64,000 nucleotides of DNA from Pogostemon cablin. Its lineage: Eukaryota > Streptophyta > Magnoliopsida > Lamiales > Lamiaceae. Below the pieces are notes generated by a model, which was given only the letters and a program-made list of their open reading frames with translations, did not search any database and was not told the DNA's origin. The stretch lies in contig CM043006.1 of the NCBI GenBank assembly GCA_023678885.1, forward strand, positions 10,567,948 through 10,631,947. The letters are read 5' to 3'. Made by a program: the position numbers and the translations under genes. Every line of letters begins with the position of its first letter. The stretch's first letter is position 1. Shown piece after piece: positions 11,185 through 24,050 of the stretch.

Positions 11185-14100
11185 ATCTCTCACTTATATT
11201 AAAAGACTATGATGTCATGTCTTCTGCTATACATCTGATTTCCACTACCACTACACGACCATCAAAAGCTTTCGCTTTAAAGTTCTTGTAAAAGGATTTA
11301 CTAGGTTATCATCCGATGCAATCTTGGTGATAATAATCTTCCCCTTATCATACGATTTCTCGTAACAGGTGGTACTCGCGCTCCATGTGTTTAATTGCTT
11401 ATGGGCTCGTGATTCCTTCAAGTTTGCAACTGCTCCATTATTATCACAATAAATTGTGATACCCTTGGGCAAACTTAGAAACCACATCCAAGTCCATCAC
11501 GAAATTTCTAGAGTCATACAGATACTTTGGCTGCCTCAAAGGCTCCAATTTATCATCTTTCTATGGCGGAGTCTGAAATATATTTCTATATGACACACTT
11601 CCATATTATGGCTCTACTTCCTAAAATTAAATACATAACCTTGAGGTGAATTTACTACCGTCCTACCTGACTTGATAAATCCGAATCTACGTAATCCACA
11701 TGAAGCAGTGAATTTGTCCGGTAAGCTCAAATATGTCTTACAAAAGTTCATCATTCTTGTTCCGGGTTACATTGACACTGACTCTGCATGCATTGAGTAA
11801 AACAAATATCCCTTCTCGTGCATAGCATTCCTTAGATTAAGCTTCCTTATTCGCCAAAGCATAATGAACCGCTTTCTACACCTTTATCTTCTTTTGTGAC
11901 TTTAGATACATTTCCTTAGATAAAGTAACATGCTAAAATGAGTAAGGATTGTATCATTTCATAAAGTTTGAGATGAGCACAATATTCTATCTTGTGATCC
12001 GTATCACCATGATCACAAGAATATATTTTGCTTATCTTAAGTCCTTCTTTTCATACTGCTTTATGAACCATACTCATATGCCCGACAATACTCTTTTATT
12101 ATTTCCAATGAGCAAGATACTATCTACGTACAATACAAGAAATGCAACCACGTTTCTATCATTATTTTCAATACACAAGACACATCCACACACTGAATAA
12201 ATCCATATGAATGGATTACCTCATCAAAGAAGATGTACTTTGAGTTTAAAACTTGTTTTGGTCCATTGAATTAACACTTTTAATCTTACACTCAAAATGT
12301 GCTTTGCTCTTTTCAATGAAGCACTCTGGTTGCTTCACATAGACATTTTCCTCAAGACTTCCAATCACGGAAGCTGTCTTGATATCTATTTATATACCTC
12401 ATAATTCAATATGAGCAGCAATAAAATAAAAGAATCCAGATCGACTTAAACTTAGCTACCGGCGAAAAAGGTTTCCTCATACTTAAACTCACTCTTCTTT
12501 CTGAGTATACCTTTACGCAACAAGCCTTGTTTAAAAGTATCACCTTACTGTCTGATCCTCTTTTATTTTATATAGCCACTTCGAATGGCTTTCAACCATT
12601 TAGTGGTTCTATAGGCTCCCAGATCTAATTTAGAATCCATAGATTCTAGTTCAGAAATCATTACACTTTGCTAAGATTCTGCATTTTTATGTTGTAGTGC
12701 TTCGTCATACCCATGGTATGATTTTATGTTTACTAGGGACCAAGTCTTATGACTTTCCTAAAATATAAATCTTTCAGGTTGTAAAAAAACTCTCCCACTA
12801 CAACAAAGTGCTACACATAATTTTGTATCAGACGTATCACGCGATGCAGTTTCCTTGTGGTATATCCTCTTGTACATTGGTACTAAACTTTGTGCTTTCC
12901 TTCTCACATCCTTTAGAACAATTTATACATGGCATTGTAATTTATTACATAGTCCTTTTCCAAAAATCTAGTGTTCGTGTTAACAATCACCCTTTGATCT
13001 TTTAGACTATCAAATAAGACACCATTCATTTTTCTAGGATATCCCACAAACAGACAAACATCCTTACGACATGCTGTTTCTAGGGCATACCCATAAAATG
13101 AATTTAGTAATTCCAAATAACTCATCATCTATCTAACCATTTTCATAAGAGTCATATTCCTTCCTTTCACCACACCAGTCGGCTGGGGTTTGTCGGTGTT
13201 AACACTTGGGATTCAATCCCAACCTCTGGTAAATAGCTCCTAAACTATCCTAAGAAGTACTTTATATATTTTCGATGACCCTTCACCGCATGAGCATTGC
13301 ATTTTTTAATTAATCATAATACTAAGACTTGTGGTGCATCAAAGTATATCTAACCACCTTTCACCTGGATAGTCTTAGGACCGCATAAATCAGAATGAAC
13401 CAATTTCAACATATATTTGGCTCTGATTGTCTTGAAAATCCAATCATGACCTATTCTCATATGCCATAAGGTATGTTTGGTTCAAATCCGAAGGTTCATT
13501 TCTCGTATTAGATTAGAAGACGCATTATCATTACTATTATATTGCATCCATGGAATGAGCATGATTTAAGAGTGTACAAATTGTTATCAACGTACCATAA
13601 TAGATTATTGCTCTATCGCTCATCGTTATGACTATGTTATTTAAATGAAATGGAGTATCCATCCACAAATGCATAGAAACTGAAATGAAATTCTTTCTAT
13701 GAAAATGTACGTAAAGACAATTTCTCATAATCAAACGTTTATTCATACCAAACGATAAATAAACAACTCCCACTACTCTTATAGCATTACCCATGTCCAC
13801 AATAATCTCATCATCACTTAGTTGCACGCTTTTAGTGATTATGGTATCTACACATAACGTGTCAGTAGATGTCATCACTAATCATGCTTCAGCAACTAGT
13901 GAATGGGATACAAACCTTGTTCATATCTTGATGAAATTGACTTTCCTTCGCCATATGTTTTGTCAGAAGTTCCCCACCATACACAATCTCTTATATTTCA
14001 GGCAGAATTTTCTCAAAAATTCAGGGCAAACAATGGAGAATAAATTAATCTAGGTTTCCCCTTCAATTTGTACTCAAAGTATTTCCAATTCATTCATCAA

Positions 14101-14529
14101 ATTAATCATGATCTCTTTGCCTTTCTAACTTACTCAAGTATCTGGAGAGTTGCATGAGACCATCATATTTCTATGAACCTATCACTTCTTCACTAGAGAC
14201 TTAAATAGGCACCAGAGGGTATCCTTAGTAAGAACACACATGTTTTCCCTAAGCAGTAAAATCAAAACCAAGATTCTTTTCTAATCATTTAATTTTTGGA
14301 CCAATAGATATAATTCCTTTTAGTTAACAATAAGTGAAATAAAACATCCAAAATATTGAGAATCACGTAAATAAATACATTGATTAAATCCTTCAAATTT
14401 ATTCATTTATATTGATTCCCACAAAATAATATAAAATAAAATTCACCGACATCTCAAGCACCATGAGTGTGCATGCCACGATAGTATGGATGTATACAAA
14501 TCCAAATATTTACAAGAGAAGATTTTACC
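11185..14529 (-). pseudogene. C gag-pol remnant
   Basis: A strongly decayed Ty1/copia polyprotein read right to left. Fragments of RNase H are at 11251-11487 (ITIYCDNNGAVANLKESRAHK, IASDDNLVNPFT). The RT active-site region is near 12119-12130. The integrase region is about 13130-13400, the protease/GAG-pre-integrase region about 13450-13880, and the gag start about 13900-14400. Stops and small indels occur throughout, far more than in element B, which agrees with C being the oldest layer. The 5' end continues into the leader, which the hAT element interrupts at 14530. No protein product is expected. Confidence 0.83.
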
Positions 14530-14847
14530 TAGGGGTGGAAAAATACGACATACAAAAAATACTGATACCGTACCAATACCGTACCGAATTTTTTGGTATG
14601 CCATATTGCATGCCGATGCCGATACCAAAATTTCAGTATCTAAAAATGTATATCGTTGTCAAATCAAAATAAATACCATACCGATTTTTTGGTATATACC
14701 GAAAATATTAAAATACTAAAAATTTATTACATGTCGAAATTTCAATATACCGAATCATACCGAATGTATATGTATACCGAAAATCCACAATTATCATACA
14801 ATATACTAACAAAAAACCCACAATTATCACACAATATACTAACAATC

Positions 14848-14849
<2 letters not shown>

Positions 14850-14926
<77 letters not shown>
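14850..14926. repeat. (AT)n microsatellite, ~38 units
   Basis: Uninterrupted AT dinucleotide run inside the left end of the hAT element. It creates a spurious poly-IY reading frame. Confidence 0.97.
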
Positions 14927-14929
<3 letters not shown>

Positions 14930-15424
14930 ACAAAATATCAATCTAACTATAACAAACACTCCATCACACAATTCATAATCAGTTAGTTAAATACTAGCAA
15001 TCATAAATATTTTCACAAACGAACAACAACTTAAATGACAAGTACTTCACACAACTCATAAATCATAAGTTCATAAACATAATCAAAACATAATATTAAG
15101 GAGAATTCAAACAACAACAATCTGCTCTCTTGCAGCCTGTTCATTTCCCAAACTTGATCACAGCTTGCATCCTGAAAGAAAAAAACATACTTATTCTTAA
15201 TTTCTAACTATATATTATATTATTATCCATAGTATAAAACTAACTAACAAATATAGAAAATAGCTTACAATCTTTTTCACCCACTAGCACTGCCCTATTC
15301 AATTTAATGTGGTAAGAGTAAGACTTATGGTCATTAGATCTTGAGTGACACCTGCAATTATAATTAAATTATGTTAATAACTACTAATATAAAAGTATTG
15401 TAAATAAAAATGATTTATATTTAA

Positions 15425-17640
15425 ATGATAAACGTACCCTTTTCAATTTCTTCAATTTCCTTGTACAGATCAAGATCATCATCGGTTGGATCCTTATACA
15501 AGATGTCATCTGCTTTTAGTCAATCACTAGTGCATACCAATGCTTCTACCATTTTAGGACTCAAACTAGTTCTAAAAGGATCGACGACCCTTTTTCCTAA
15601 GCTAAAACCGGATTAACTAGCAACGGTTGAACTTGAAATGACAAAATTATCTTTGGCAATAGATGCAAGAATTGAGTACCTAGCTTCACCTCCCTTTCAC
15701 CACTTTAAAAGATTGAAAGAAAGATATGCTTCTTCTATCTCATCTGCTAGGTAATTAACTACTTCATTAGATATTACTTTTTTCTTTCCTCTGAAGGTTG
15801 TGCTTTTAAATCAGTATACAAAGTTCTCCAAATACCACCCATTATAGAAGTTTCTCCACCATCACCTACTGTTTGCACATTTCTACTCTCATTAACCTTG
15901 AAATCTTTCATTCCTTTATACTCAACCCACAAAATTTTCAAATCCCCTTTAACTTTATTCATGAATTCTTCAGCTATTGTATCTCCAAGTTTTTTCATGT
16001 ACAACTTAATCATTTGAAGCTTGTGTCTAGGGTCTAAAACATTTTCAATAAAGACTAGTGGATTCACAACATTCCAATTACCCCAATACTTCTCAAATTT
16101 CAGCTTCATTGAGTTTGCAACTTTTTGACGAACTTTATCAAAATCATCTAAACTCCTTTGATCAATCTCAATTTGCAACAAAATCATGGATTGGTACATA
16201 AATTGAGAAGTATGAGTTTTTGATGAGCTCAACTCTAAAGTGATATCATAAAAATTTTTCAAAAAGTGTGCAAAAGATTTACAATTCTCCCAATCTTCCA
16301 CACTTGGTGGCCCTATCTTTGTTTTTCCCTTATCATTCTATTCATAAAAATAACTTGCAAAAGGTGCCCATTCTGCACACACTCTATCAAACACCTTTCT
16401 ATATTTCAATGCAGCTTCAAACATTTTATAAGTTACATTCCACCTAGTTTTGACATCCATAGGCACAGTTGATGTGCTAGGAAACTTGTAAAGCATTGCG
16501 AACTCCCTAAATTTATTCAATCTTGAAGGAGAAGAATGAATTAAATTAACGAAATTCCTTATTGCTTTAATCGAAGATTCAAGCTCCTTCAAACCATCCT
16601 TCACGATTAAGTTTATTATATGACAAGAGCACCTCAAATGCGAGTATTTCACTTCAAACAATAAATTGTTTTATCTTTTATTATCTTTTTTAAGTACTCA
16701 ATAGCAGTATCATTTCAAGTGGCATTGTCAACTACTATTGAAAAGAGTTTTTCTATTTTCCACTCTCCCAAACAAACCTCTATCAACTTCCCAATCTCTT
16801 CCCCAACATGATTATTTATTTTTGTGAAGTTAATAATTCTTTTATGCAACTTCCATTCACTATCTATAAAGTGGACAGTAATCACCATATAATTTATATT
16901 TTGAATTGATGTCCAAGTATCACTTGTGATACTTACCCTTTGGCCACTAATCGCATCTTGAATCCTAGCCTTCGTCTTTAAAAATAACTCGTAAACCATA
17001 CCTGAAAATAATAAGTAATAATAAGATTAAACTCTTAAACAAAATCTACTATAAAGGATTAATTATAATCATATAAATTATACATGCAACTTTCTTTCGA
17101 TCGGGCATTTTAAATCTGGGCTGCAATTCAAAAATCCAATTTCTTAACCCCTTCCCTTCAATAGCTCGAAAAGATATTTCATCGGTAATTACAAACTCTG
17201 CAGCCTTGATCTCACATCGTTTTTGATTAAAGTGTGCATAGTTAATGCATTTCCTTGTCCCATACTCACAGTTGTTAAATTAGGCTAACTTTTTACTTCG
17301 TTGTTTGCTTTATACAATGGACTTGAAGGGCACATAACTTCTAAATGATTCTTTAACCCACTAGTAGATCCATAAGAAAAAGGGATTTTTTTTACAATAG
17401 TTGTATATTCCAATAGCCTGTACGATTCCATTCACTAATGTACGAGACCCCTTCACCCAATGGCTCCAATATGGACTCCTTGAACTTTTAGGAATAGCTG
17501 GTGGCTTTTTTGATTATGTTTTTACTCGCTTGCAACTTGTAAGATCACTTTCATCATGTGCCTCAGAGTCCGTATTGTTTAGTGTTTCGGATAGAATTGG
17601 CAATGTATGAGAAGACTCAAATTCCATTCTGAAAAATAAA
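15425..17640 (-). pseudogene. hAT transposase (broken)
   Basis: Read right to left. A BED-type zinc-finger start lies at about 17640-17400 (an acidic N-terminus, then a SPYWSHW-like motif), followed by 17330-17050. The first catalytic segment is at 16999-16715 (RVSITSDTWTSIQNINYMVI, with a catalytic Asp of the RNase H-like fold; FSIVVDNAT). The segment 16661-16338 has LRCSCHIINLIVKDGL and MDVKTRWNVTYKML-like motifs, including the CxxH motif. The segment 16301-15774 has DPRHKLQMIKLYMKKLGD. The hATC dimerisation region near 15770-15425 has an LSPKMVEALVCTSD motif whose next codon, normally Trp, is a TGA. Several further stops and frame changes make it non-functional. It once cut and pasted the element through the TAGGGGTGG ends. 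Confidence 0.9.
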
Positions 17641-18889
17641 AATTTCACTGTAAACACATTACAGTAATGAAATGTTACAACAAGTAAATATTTTGTAACA
17701 TTTTGAAATGTTACAACAAGTAATGAGGAGGCTTGTATAGTTGTATTTCAAAACTCCTCTACACGACAATATAAGTGTGTAAATTAATTATAAATAGTTG
17801 TAGAAAATGAGAGGCAATATTCTCGTTGCTAGTCTATTTGTGAATTGTGATAAATAATATTACTACATATTATCTATGTCCTTGTATCACCTTTTGCTTA
17901 ATTATTTTTTTAATATATAATTTCTTACATGAAATTCGATCAAACAATACATAAATAATATACAAAAAAATCTCATAAGACATGACTAAACTAGCTTTGA
18001 TCCTAATTGAACTATAATTAATTACGAGTATCAACATGGTGGAACTATTCATTCAAACTCAACAATTAAAACTCTGACCTATAAATAGTTTAATACAAAT
18101 GAGTAATGAGTAATGACCAATGACTAACATGGATTTCTAGGAAATTTTGGTCTCAACTCCATCTTCCACTTTAATATACATTTAATACAAAGAAAATACA
18201 AGATAATAGCAATGAAATGCACAGCTGGTTTCATTCTCACTTGCTGGAAAATTAAGTCGAACGCGCCGCTACAGACTGCTGGGAAATAGAACACGCCGCT
18301 TCTGGAAAATCGAACAAGACACTGCCAGAAAATTAAGCCGAATGCGTCGCTGCTGACTGTTGAAAAATTGAACACGCCACTGGGAAATCGAACACGACAC
18401 TATCGGAAAATTAAAACGAACATGCCACTGCTAAGGGCTTCACAAAGATTTTGGTTGTGGGGAGTTAAGGCAAGGGATTTCGAATTTGAACAGTGAGGAT
18501 TTTGGTTGTTTGAGTTGTCTCATTTTGTGGCGTGACCGCGTGAGGATTTGAGAAATGAGAATGAATCTTGAGTCTTGCCCTAGAATCGGTATAAAATGAG
18601 AGGGTTGAAAAAATAGACCTGTAATATCATTGGGCTTGGGCATAATAATTATTTTAAAAGTTCAGATTTGAGAATAAATATAACCCAAAAACAGAAAATA
18701 AATAAATAAAAATACTATATAATTTTTTCGGTATATCAAAATACCAAAATTGTAACTTGGTATATACCGATACCGAACCAATTTTTTTGGTACGGCGACT
18801 ATACTGTACCGAAAATTTTGATATTTTTTGATATTTTTTTATTCGACGAGCTCGATATACTGAGTTTTTGGTATTTTTCCCCACCCCTA

Positions 18890-19679
18890 GTTTTACCCAT
18901 TAATTTCATTTGTCAACATAATTTCATGACAAAATAATTAATAGTCAGTTCCTCTTTAGCCATGCAAATAACAGCAGTAACTCCGATGGGGAAGATACTT
19001 ATTATTTGCACCTAAGTGTACACCATTATTTGATCTCAAGTCCATTGCACAAGCTTATGTGCCTTACAGATGGAGAAGTACACACGCACTCGGATAACTT
19101 CCTACAATCATCATAAAGAAGTTTATACTAGTGATCCATGAATAAACTCATCTGATGGGGAGGAAGGTCTATTGTTAACACGCAAGTTTACTCACATCAC
19201 TTACAAATTAATAATGGAGACCGCGAGAATTAATTACCAATCCCCTCTCCCATTTATTTATTTAACACCGAGGGTTTTTACATGCATATAATATCTATCA
19301 ATAAATACGCATATTAGCATGCTCCTATTATTGCAAATAAGGCAGTAAATCATGGAGAATCATGCATACATATATAACAATAATCAGATAATTAAATCAA
19401 TTATGAACAGTTATATATCAGCAAATTCGATTGTTCGCCACCAAGCAAGAATATGGGCAAAGACCTCCAAATTATTAAAATTTTGAAAACTTCCAGATTA
19501 TCAAAATTTTGAAACTATCGATATCGACCATTAATATCATCCAGATTATTGAAATCATCGATATCGACCAGATTATCAAATTTTCGAAAATCTCCAAGTT
19601 ATCAAAATTTCTAAATAATCGATATCGACCGTCGATATCGTCTAGTTACCAAAATCATCGATATCGAACTACAACCACT
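18890..19679 (-). other. C leader, family-conserved part (continued)
   Basis: Matches the B and A leaders ('ggggaagatac', 'gccttacagatggagaagtacacac', 'ctctcccatttatttatttaac'). The stretch 19440-19670 has imperfect repeats of 'tcgatatcgacc' and 'attatcaaaatt'. No gene seen. Confidence 0.7.
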
Positions 19680-20640
19680 GCATGCCAATAAAAACAACAC
19701 GTTTGCCCCACAGACTAGCCGGCACAACTCGTGTTGGTTGCCCGTTAGGCTCATGCCGACCATCATCGGCGCTCGTGCCGACAAGCATTGGCGTGCTCCA
19801 TCCGCAATCGCCCGTTTGTGCTAGTCACGCCAAGTATAGCCCCGGCACGACTCGTGCCGAGAAGTGGCACGACTCGTGTCATCTACTATGCAGCTTCAGC
19901 ATTCCTTCTATGTCTTTCCAGCTGCACGCCATCAACACCAGATGCCAAGCCACACCGAGTTTTTCTGCTTACACGACTTACACCGGCAGCAGTCGGAGGT
20001 CGTGTCTGCAGCACCTCCTGGTCATGTCGTATGTGCACCTGGCGAATGTTGTGCTTCCCCTTGTCGGTCGAGCCGCAACTATCCGCTTAGCCCACGATGC
20101 ACGTCTGCACGAGTCGTTCCGTGAAATAGCATGAGTCGTGCATGTTCATGCCGCCATCGCTACTACATGCTTAGTGTTAGCTTTATGCATCCGGCAGATG
20201 CTGCGCATCTAGTGGCATGACTCGTGCCAAGTAATTGCACGACTCGTGCTGGCCTCACAATGTCACCTGTCTTGCGTGCCAAGACACTCCCCGTCAGCGC
20301 ATCCTTTTCACTTGTCCCGTTGGCCATCTCCACCCAGCGCGATCGTCCAACAAGTCTGCATCCCCTGCTTCGTCGAGCAGCTCAGCGGTGCTTGATTCCC
20401 GCCTGCAACAACAGATCTGTACAACGTTTCTTGTGCAATCATCTCGCATCAATCGCTCGTGCTCCACCCGCTGTTGCCGCCAGTGAGTCATGCATTGGCC
20501 CACCATGCAGCCCCCGTTCACCACCGAACATTCTGCACCAACTAGCTGGTTGTGGTCTAGTGCGATTCATGCCACCGTGTCCTCCACACATACATCATCC
20601 ATCACCGACAGCCACCGTCGTCTGCCGCGTTGCCGTCAAA
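19680..20640 (-). other. C leader, GC-rich variable block with CACGA-C-TCGTG palindromes
   Basis: The GC-rich block contains repeated short palindromes. GGCACGACTCGTGCC at 19844-19858 is perfect. Close copies lie at 19866-19880, 20214-20228 and 20237-20249, with degraded ones at 19721 and 20108-20140. Overlapping ORFs up to 167 codons on the plus strand are antisense to the element, compositionally odd (Pro, Ser, Arg, His rich) and match no protein I recognise. Confidence 0.65.
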
Positions 20641-20800
20641 TATTTAGGGTATTCAAGTATGACAATTAAAATTCTAAACCCTAATCATGTATATGGTATC
20701 CGAATAGGGTATACAAGCATAATATGAAATACACTTAAACCCTTTTACCTTTGACACATAAACCCTAGCCTAACGTTTTACGCTTTACCACGAAATCAAA

Positions 20801-20812
20801 GCTTTGATACCA
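20801..20812 (-). other. C primer-binding site
   Basis: The minus strand reads tggtatcaaagc, one base from the initiator tRNA-Met site found in A and B. It lies two bases inside the C 5' LTR. Confidence 0.88.
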
Positions 20813-20814
20813 AT

Positions 20815-21583
20815 TGTTGCCATTCGATCGTTTAGTTAACATGAACCGTTAGGATTTCCTATGATTCTATATCAGCGGAAGGAAGAACATAAAATCATAT
20901 TACCTTTCACCAGGGTACGTTGAAGAAGAGAATGAATTCTCACCTGCAGCATGCGCAGCCTCACAATGTTGAGCATAACTTCCTCATCCAATCTTTGATT
21001 TGAGTGATTTTTACCCCAAAATGATCCACTCTTCCGTAGCTTTCTAACCATGTATCACACCACTAGTTTTGGGTTTCATATGAATTTAGAAAAATCATAG
21101 AAGTTGACAAATAGCAGCAACAAACGACCTCTTGATCTTCTATTGTATTCCCAAGTCTAATCTTGACGTCTTGTGGGCGACGATCTTCAAGATCTTCTCA
21201 ATCTTCTATTCTCTCTACCCTACTCATGGTTAGGCGTATCTAATTAAGGTTTTCGAATAGTTGAGATGACTTATATATGGGCTACAGTAGGGACCAGCAG
21301 GAGAAATTAGAGTCGGGACTCCATTGGGCTTAAGTATCCAAGTTTAGCCAAAAACTTATACTTAAGTCCAATAATAATAATAATAATATTCCATTAAAAT
21401 ATTATTATTGTACTGCCGCTCTTATCCCATAATTACATTAAGGGCTCCTTCTTATTATTAGCCCTTTAATCTCCCCATGTTTAAGATATACAATGTACAT
21501 TAATTAATTAAGTTACTAAAAACTCCATTAATTAATATCTCATTTAAGAGTAGTACCACTCAAACTCATTATCATGTTGGAAT
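20815..21583 (-). repeat. C 5' LTR, inner part (split by element A)
   Basis: Starts TGTTGCCATTCGATCG and is interrupted after GGAAT (21579-21583). It continues at 29516 with a sequence that matches 10546 onward of the other LTR. Confidence 0.88.
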
Positions 21584-22793
21584 TGTTGGATTGTATACTA
21601 AAAGTCTAGATTTAGTGTGAACAATGTTATAACAATTAATTTGAAATGAGAATCATATGATCAAATGATTGCATCTTATAATTTATTTATATGCACGATG
21701 CAATAGTTCACTTACTTTATACTGCAGATAATATGTTGTGCGACAACATGTGGAAGATCATATTACCGGTTTCCTTATTAAGTATAAATAGAGGCTCACA
21801 ACCGAGATAGATAGGGACTCTCTATCAGGATGGTTGTAGTGTGGTTTGGTATTAGCTTGTCTTGGCTATAGAATCACATTAGTGCACTTTATGTGTATTG
21901 AGCAGGACCGCACGAGATCATTCAACTTATACTGACTTATAGGAGGACTTGATCTCAGTTATTATAGATGTTCGTGCTCTTAATCCCTATACAATAACCT
22001 CGACACGTAGGACAGTGTATTTCTTTGATTCATCAATGGGTGAGATTTAGATGCAATTAAATCAACAAACTCGGTAAGTTGTGAAGTAGTGATGTTTTTA
22101 TGGTATGCTGTTGATTGTAGAAGGAATCCGTGTCCATCATAGGTTGATGATGTCCCCTTGAGGAGCTCATAAGGATTATCATGTAAACCTTGCAGGTGGA
22201 TTTATTCCGGCATGATAATGAGGTTGAGTGGTACTACTTTAGGATGAGATATTAATTAATGGAGTTGTCAGTAACTTAATTAATTAATGGACATTGTATA
22301 TCTTAAACATGGGAAGACTAACGGGCTCATAATAGGAAGGAGCCCAAAACGTAATTTTGGGATTGAAAAGGCAGTGCAGTAATAATATTTTAGTGGACTA
22401 TATTATTATTATTGGACTTAAGTATAAGCTTTGGGCTAAGCTTGGATACTTAAGCCCAATGGAGGCCCAACCCAATTTCTCCTCCTGATCCCTATTGTAG
22501 CCCACATTTATAAGTTATCTCAGCTTCCTGGAATCCTATGATTGTTGCCATTTTCAGTATGAAATAGGAGAGATAATCAGATTGAGAGGATCCTGAAGAT
22601 TGTTGCCCACACAACATCTGGATTGGACTTTGGGAATACATCAGAAGATCAAGGGGTTGTTTACTGCTGCTGCTGATCATCTTCTACATCAACCCTGGTG
22701 AAAGGTAATATGATTCTACTCTTTTGCTTTCACTGCAGTAGAATTGTATGGAATCCTAATGTTTCATGTTAACCACACGATCGAACGCCAACA
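21584..22793 (+). repeat. A 5' LTR
   Basis: Ends precisely at CCAACA before the primer site. A TATA-like 'tttataagtt' near 22506 is a candidate U3 promoter. Confidence 0.92.
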
Positions 22794-22795
22794 AT

Positions 22796-22807
22796 TGGTA
22801 TCAGAGC
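22796..22807 (+). other. A primer-binding site (initiator tRNA-Met)
   Basis: tggtatcagagc, three bases downstream of the LTR end, exact to the plant copia consensus. Confidence 0.95.
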
Positions 22808-22929
22808 TTCTATTTCGTGGTGAAGCGTGAATTGTTAGGCTAGGGTTTATATACTATACATGTTTCAATTCTCGTATAGAAAGCATGAAATTAGGGTTTG
22901 GTATGATTTTGTTATACCTGTATAATCCT

Positions 22930-24050
22930 GCATCATTGTTGTGACTGGTGTAAGAATCGATAAACCCTGTTCATCGAATACATGGCTGGAAAAATGACAA
23001 TGGCTGGTGAGCGTGTTGGATCTGCGAAAGGGCATACAGTCAAGCAAGCATGCATGCGAGGGAGCTCGATTTCTTTTGTCACACACATGGTGGAGTTTTG
23101 TTTGTGCACGGCTGGCACACACTATAGGCTAAAAATCAAGCGTGGCGATCATTTTTGAATTGAAGTCAAGTGTGGCACTCGATGGGCTTAACGGAGACAA
23201 CAAAGAGCACTCGGTTGCTTTCGTTCTTTGGTGGATTAGAATTGGGCTGATAGACGAGTGAAACACCGAGCACAGCACCTAGTAGCACACTCGAGATGGC
23301 ACTCGGTTTGTAGATAGAAATCGAGCATGTTGTCGGGTTGACAGACGAGTGACACATACGGCAGGCTGCACGACTGGCCACTCGATGATGCAAGAAGACG
23401 AGCACCTTGGCGTGTAGGAGATCATGTTACCTGGCGGGCGCATCGCACGGAGTGCTGAGCAAGCAATCAAGTGTGTCGGCGTGCACATCACCGTATGATG
23501 TTGCTGGATGTCGAGCGGGTTAGCGTGCGGAGGAGTAGGGCGCGGCGCCCATTTCAAGTAGAACACCGGGCGTAAGCATCTGAAACTAGGCAGCCCAAGT
23601 GTGTTTCCGAGCGAGTCCCTTCAAGCATCCGGGCGAGTCAGCCTGGTGAAGCGCTGGGCAGTGTGCACGGCTGCGAGAATCTATCGAGAGATTGGTGTTC
23701 GACATCGACCTTCTGTGGGTGTGATGTCGGATGAGCTTCCGGGCGTGAACTTTGTTGCCAGGCAGGTTGGCGAGCGTGTAGCTGAGCGACTAGGCGGGCG
23801 AGGCACGCGGTTGTTGTCAAGCAAGGAAGGCATGGCACTCGGAAGGCCGCTCGATGTTATCCAAGTGAACGTGTGGCAAGCCGGGCGTGGATGTTTGCTT
23901 CCGGGCAGGCTGGCTAGCGGGAACCCGAGTGGAGCGCTCAACTTAGCACCCGGTGGCATACACAATTGCAAGACATGGACGCACGGGGCAGATTGTTGGG
24001 AAGGTGGAACAGGTTGCCGAGCAAGAAATCTGGAGGAAAATTCGTGAAGA
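22930..24050 (+). other. A leader, GC-rich variable block
   Basis: GC-rich sequence between the primer site and the family-conserved leader. It contains recurring 'cactcg', 'gacgagtga' and 'ccgggcg' motifs (for example gacgagtgaaac near 23253 and gacgagtgacac near 23343). An ORF at 23601-24047 (148 codons, plus) and an antisense one have no recognisable domain. The position equals the blocks in B and C, but the sequence is different. Confidence 0.62.

Larger units (their letters stand above)
14530..18889 (-). mobile_element. Ac-like hAT DNA transposon (inserted in C leader)
   Basis: Terminal inverted repeats are TAGGGGTGGAAAAATAC at 14530 and its complement, with one extra C in the run, ending at 18889. 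The flanking 8 bp are attttacc (14522-14529) and gttttacc (18890-18897), 7 of 8 identical, which is the hAT target length. Subterminal regions are packed with 'taccga/ggtac' motifs, as in Ac-like elements. A decayed transposase gene lies on the minus strand. Total length is about 4.36 kb. Confidence 0.9.

Noticed and set aside
14656..14946. 96-codon ORF ending in poly-IY
   Set aside because: Produced by the AT microsatellite inside the hAT element.
19682..20727. Overlapping plus-strand ORFs of 83-167 codons
   Set aside because: They lie antisense to element C in a GC-rich block with few stops by composition, several frames are open at once, and none resembles a known protein.
23601..24047. 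148-codon ORF in element A leader
   Set aside because: Open frames exist on both strands in the same GC-rich DNA. No motif, and no support from sister elements.
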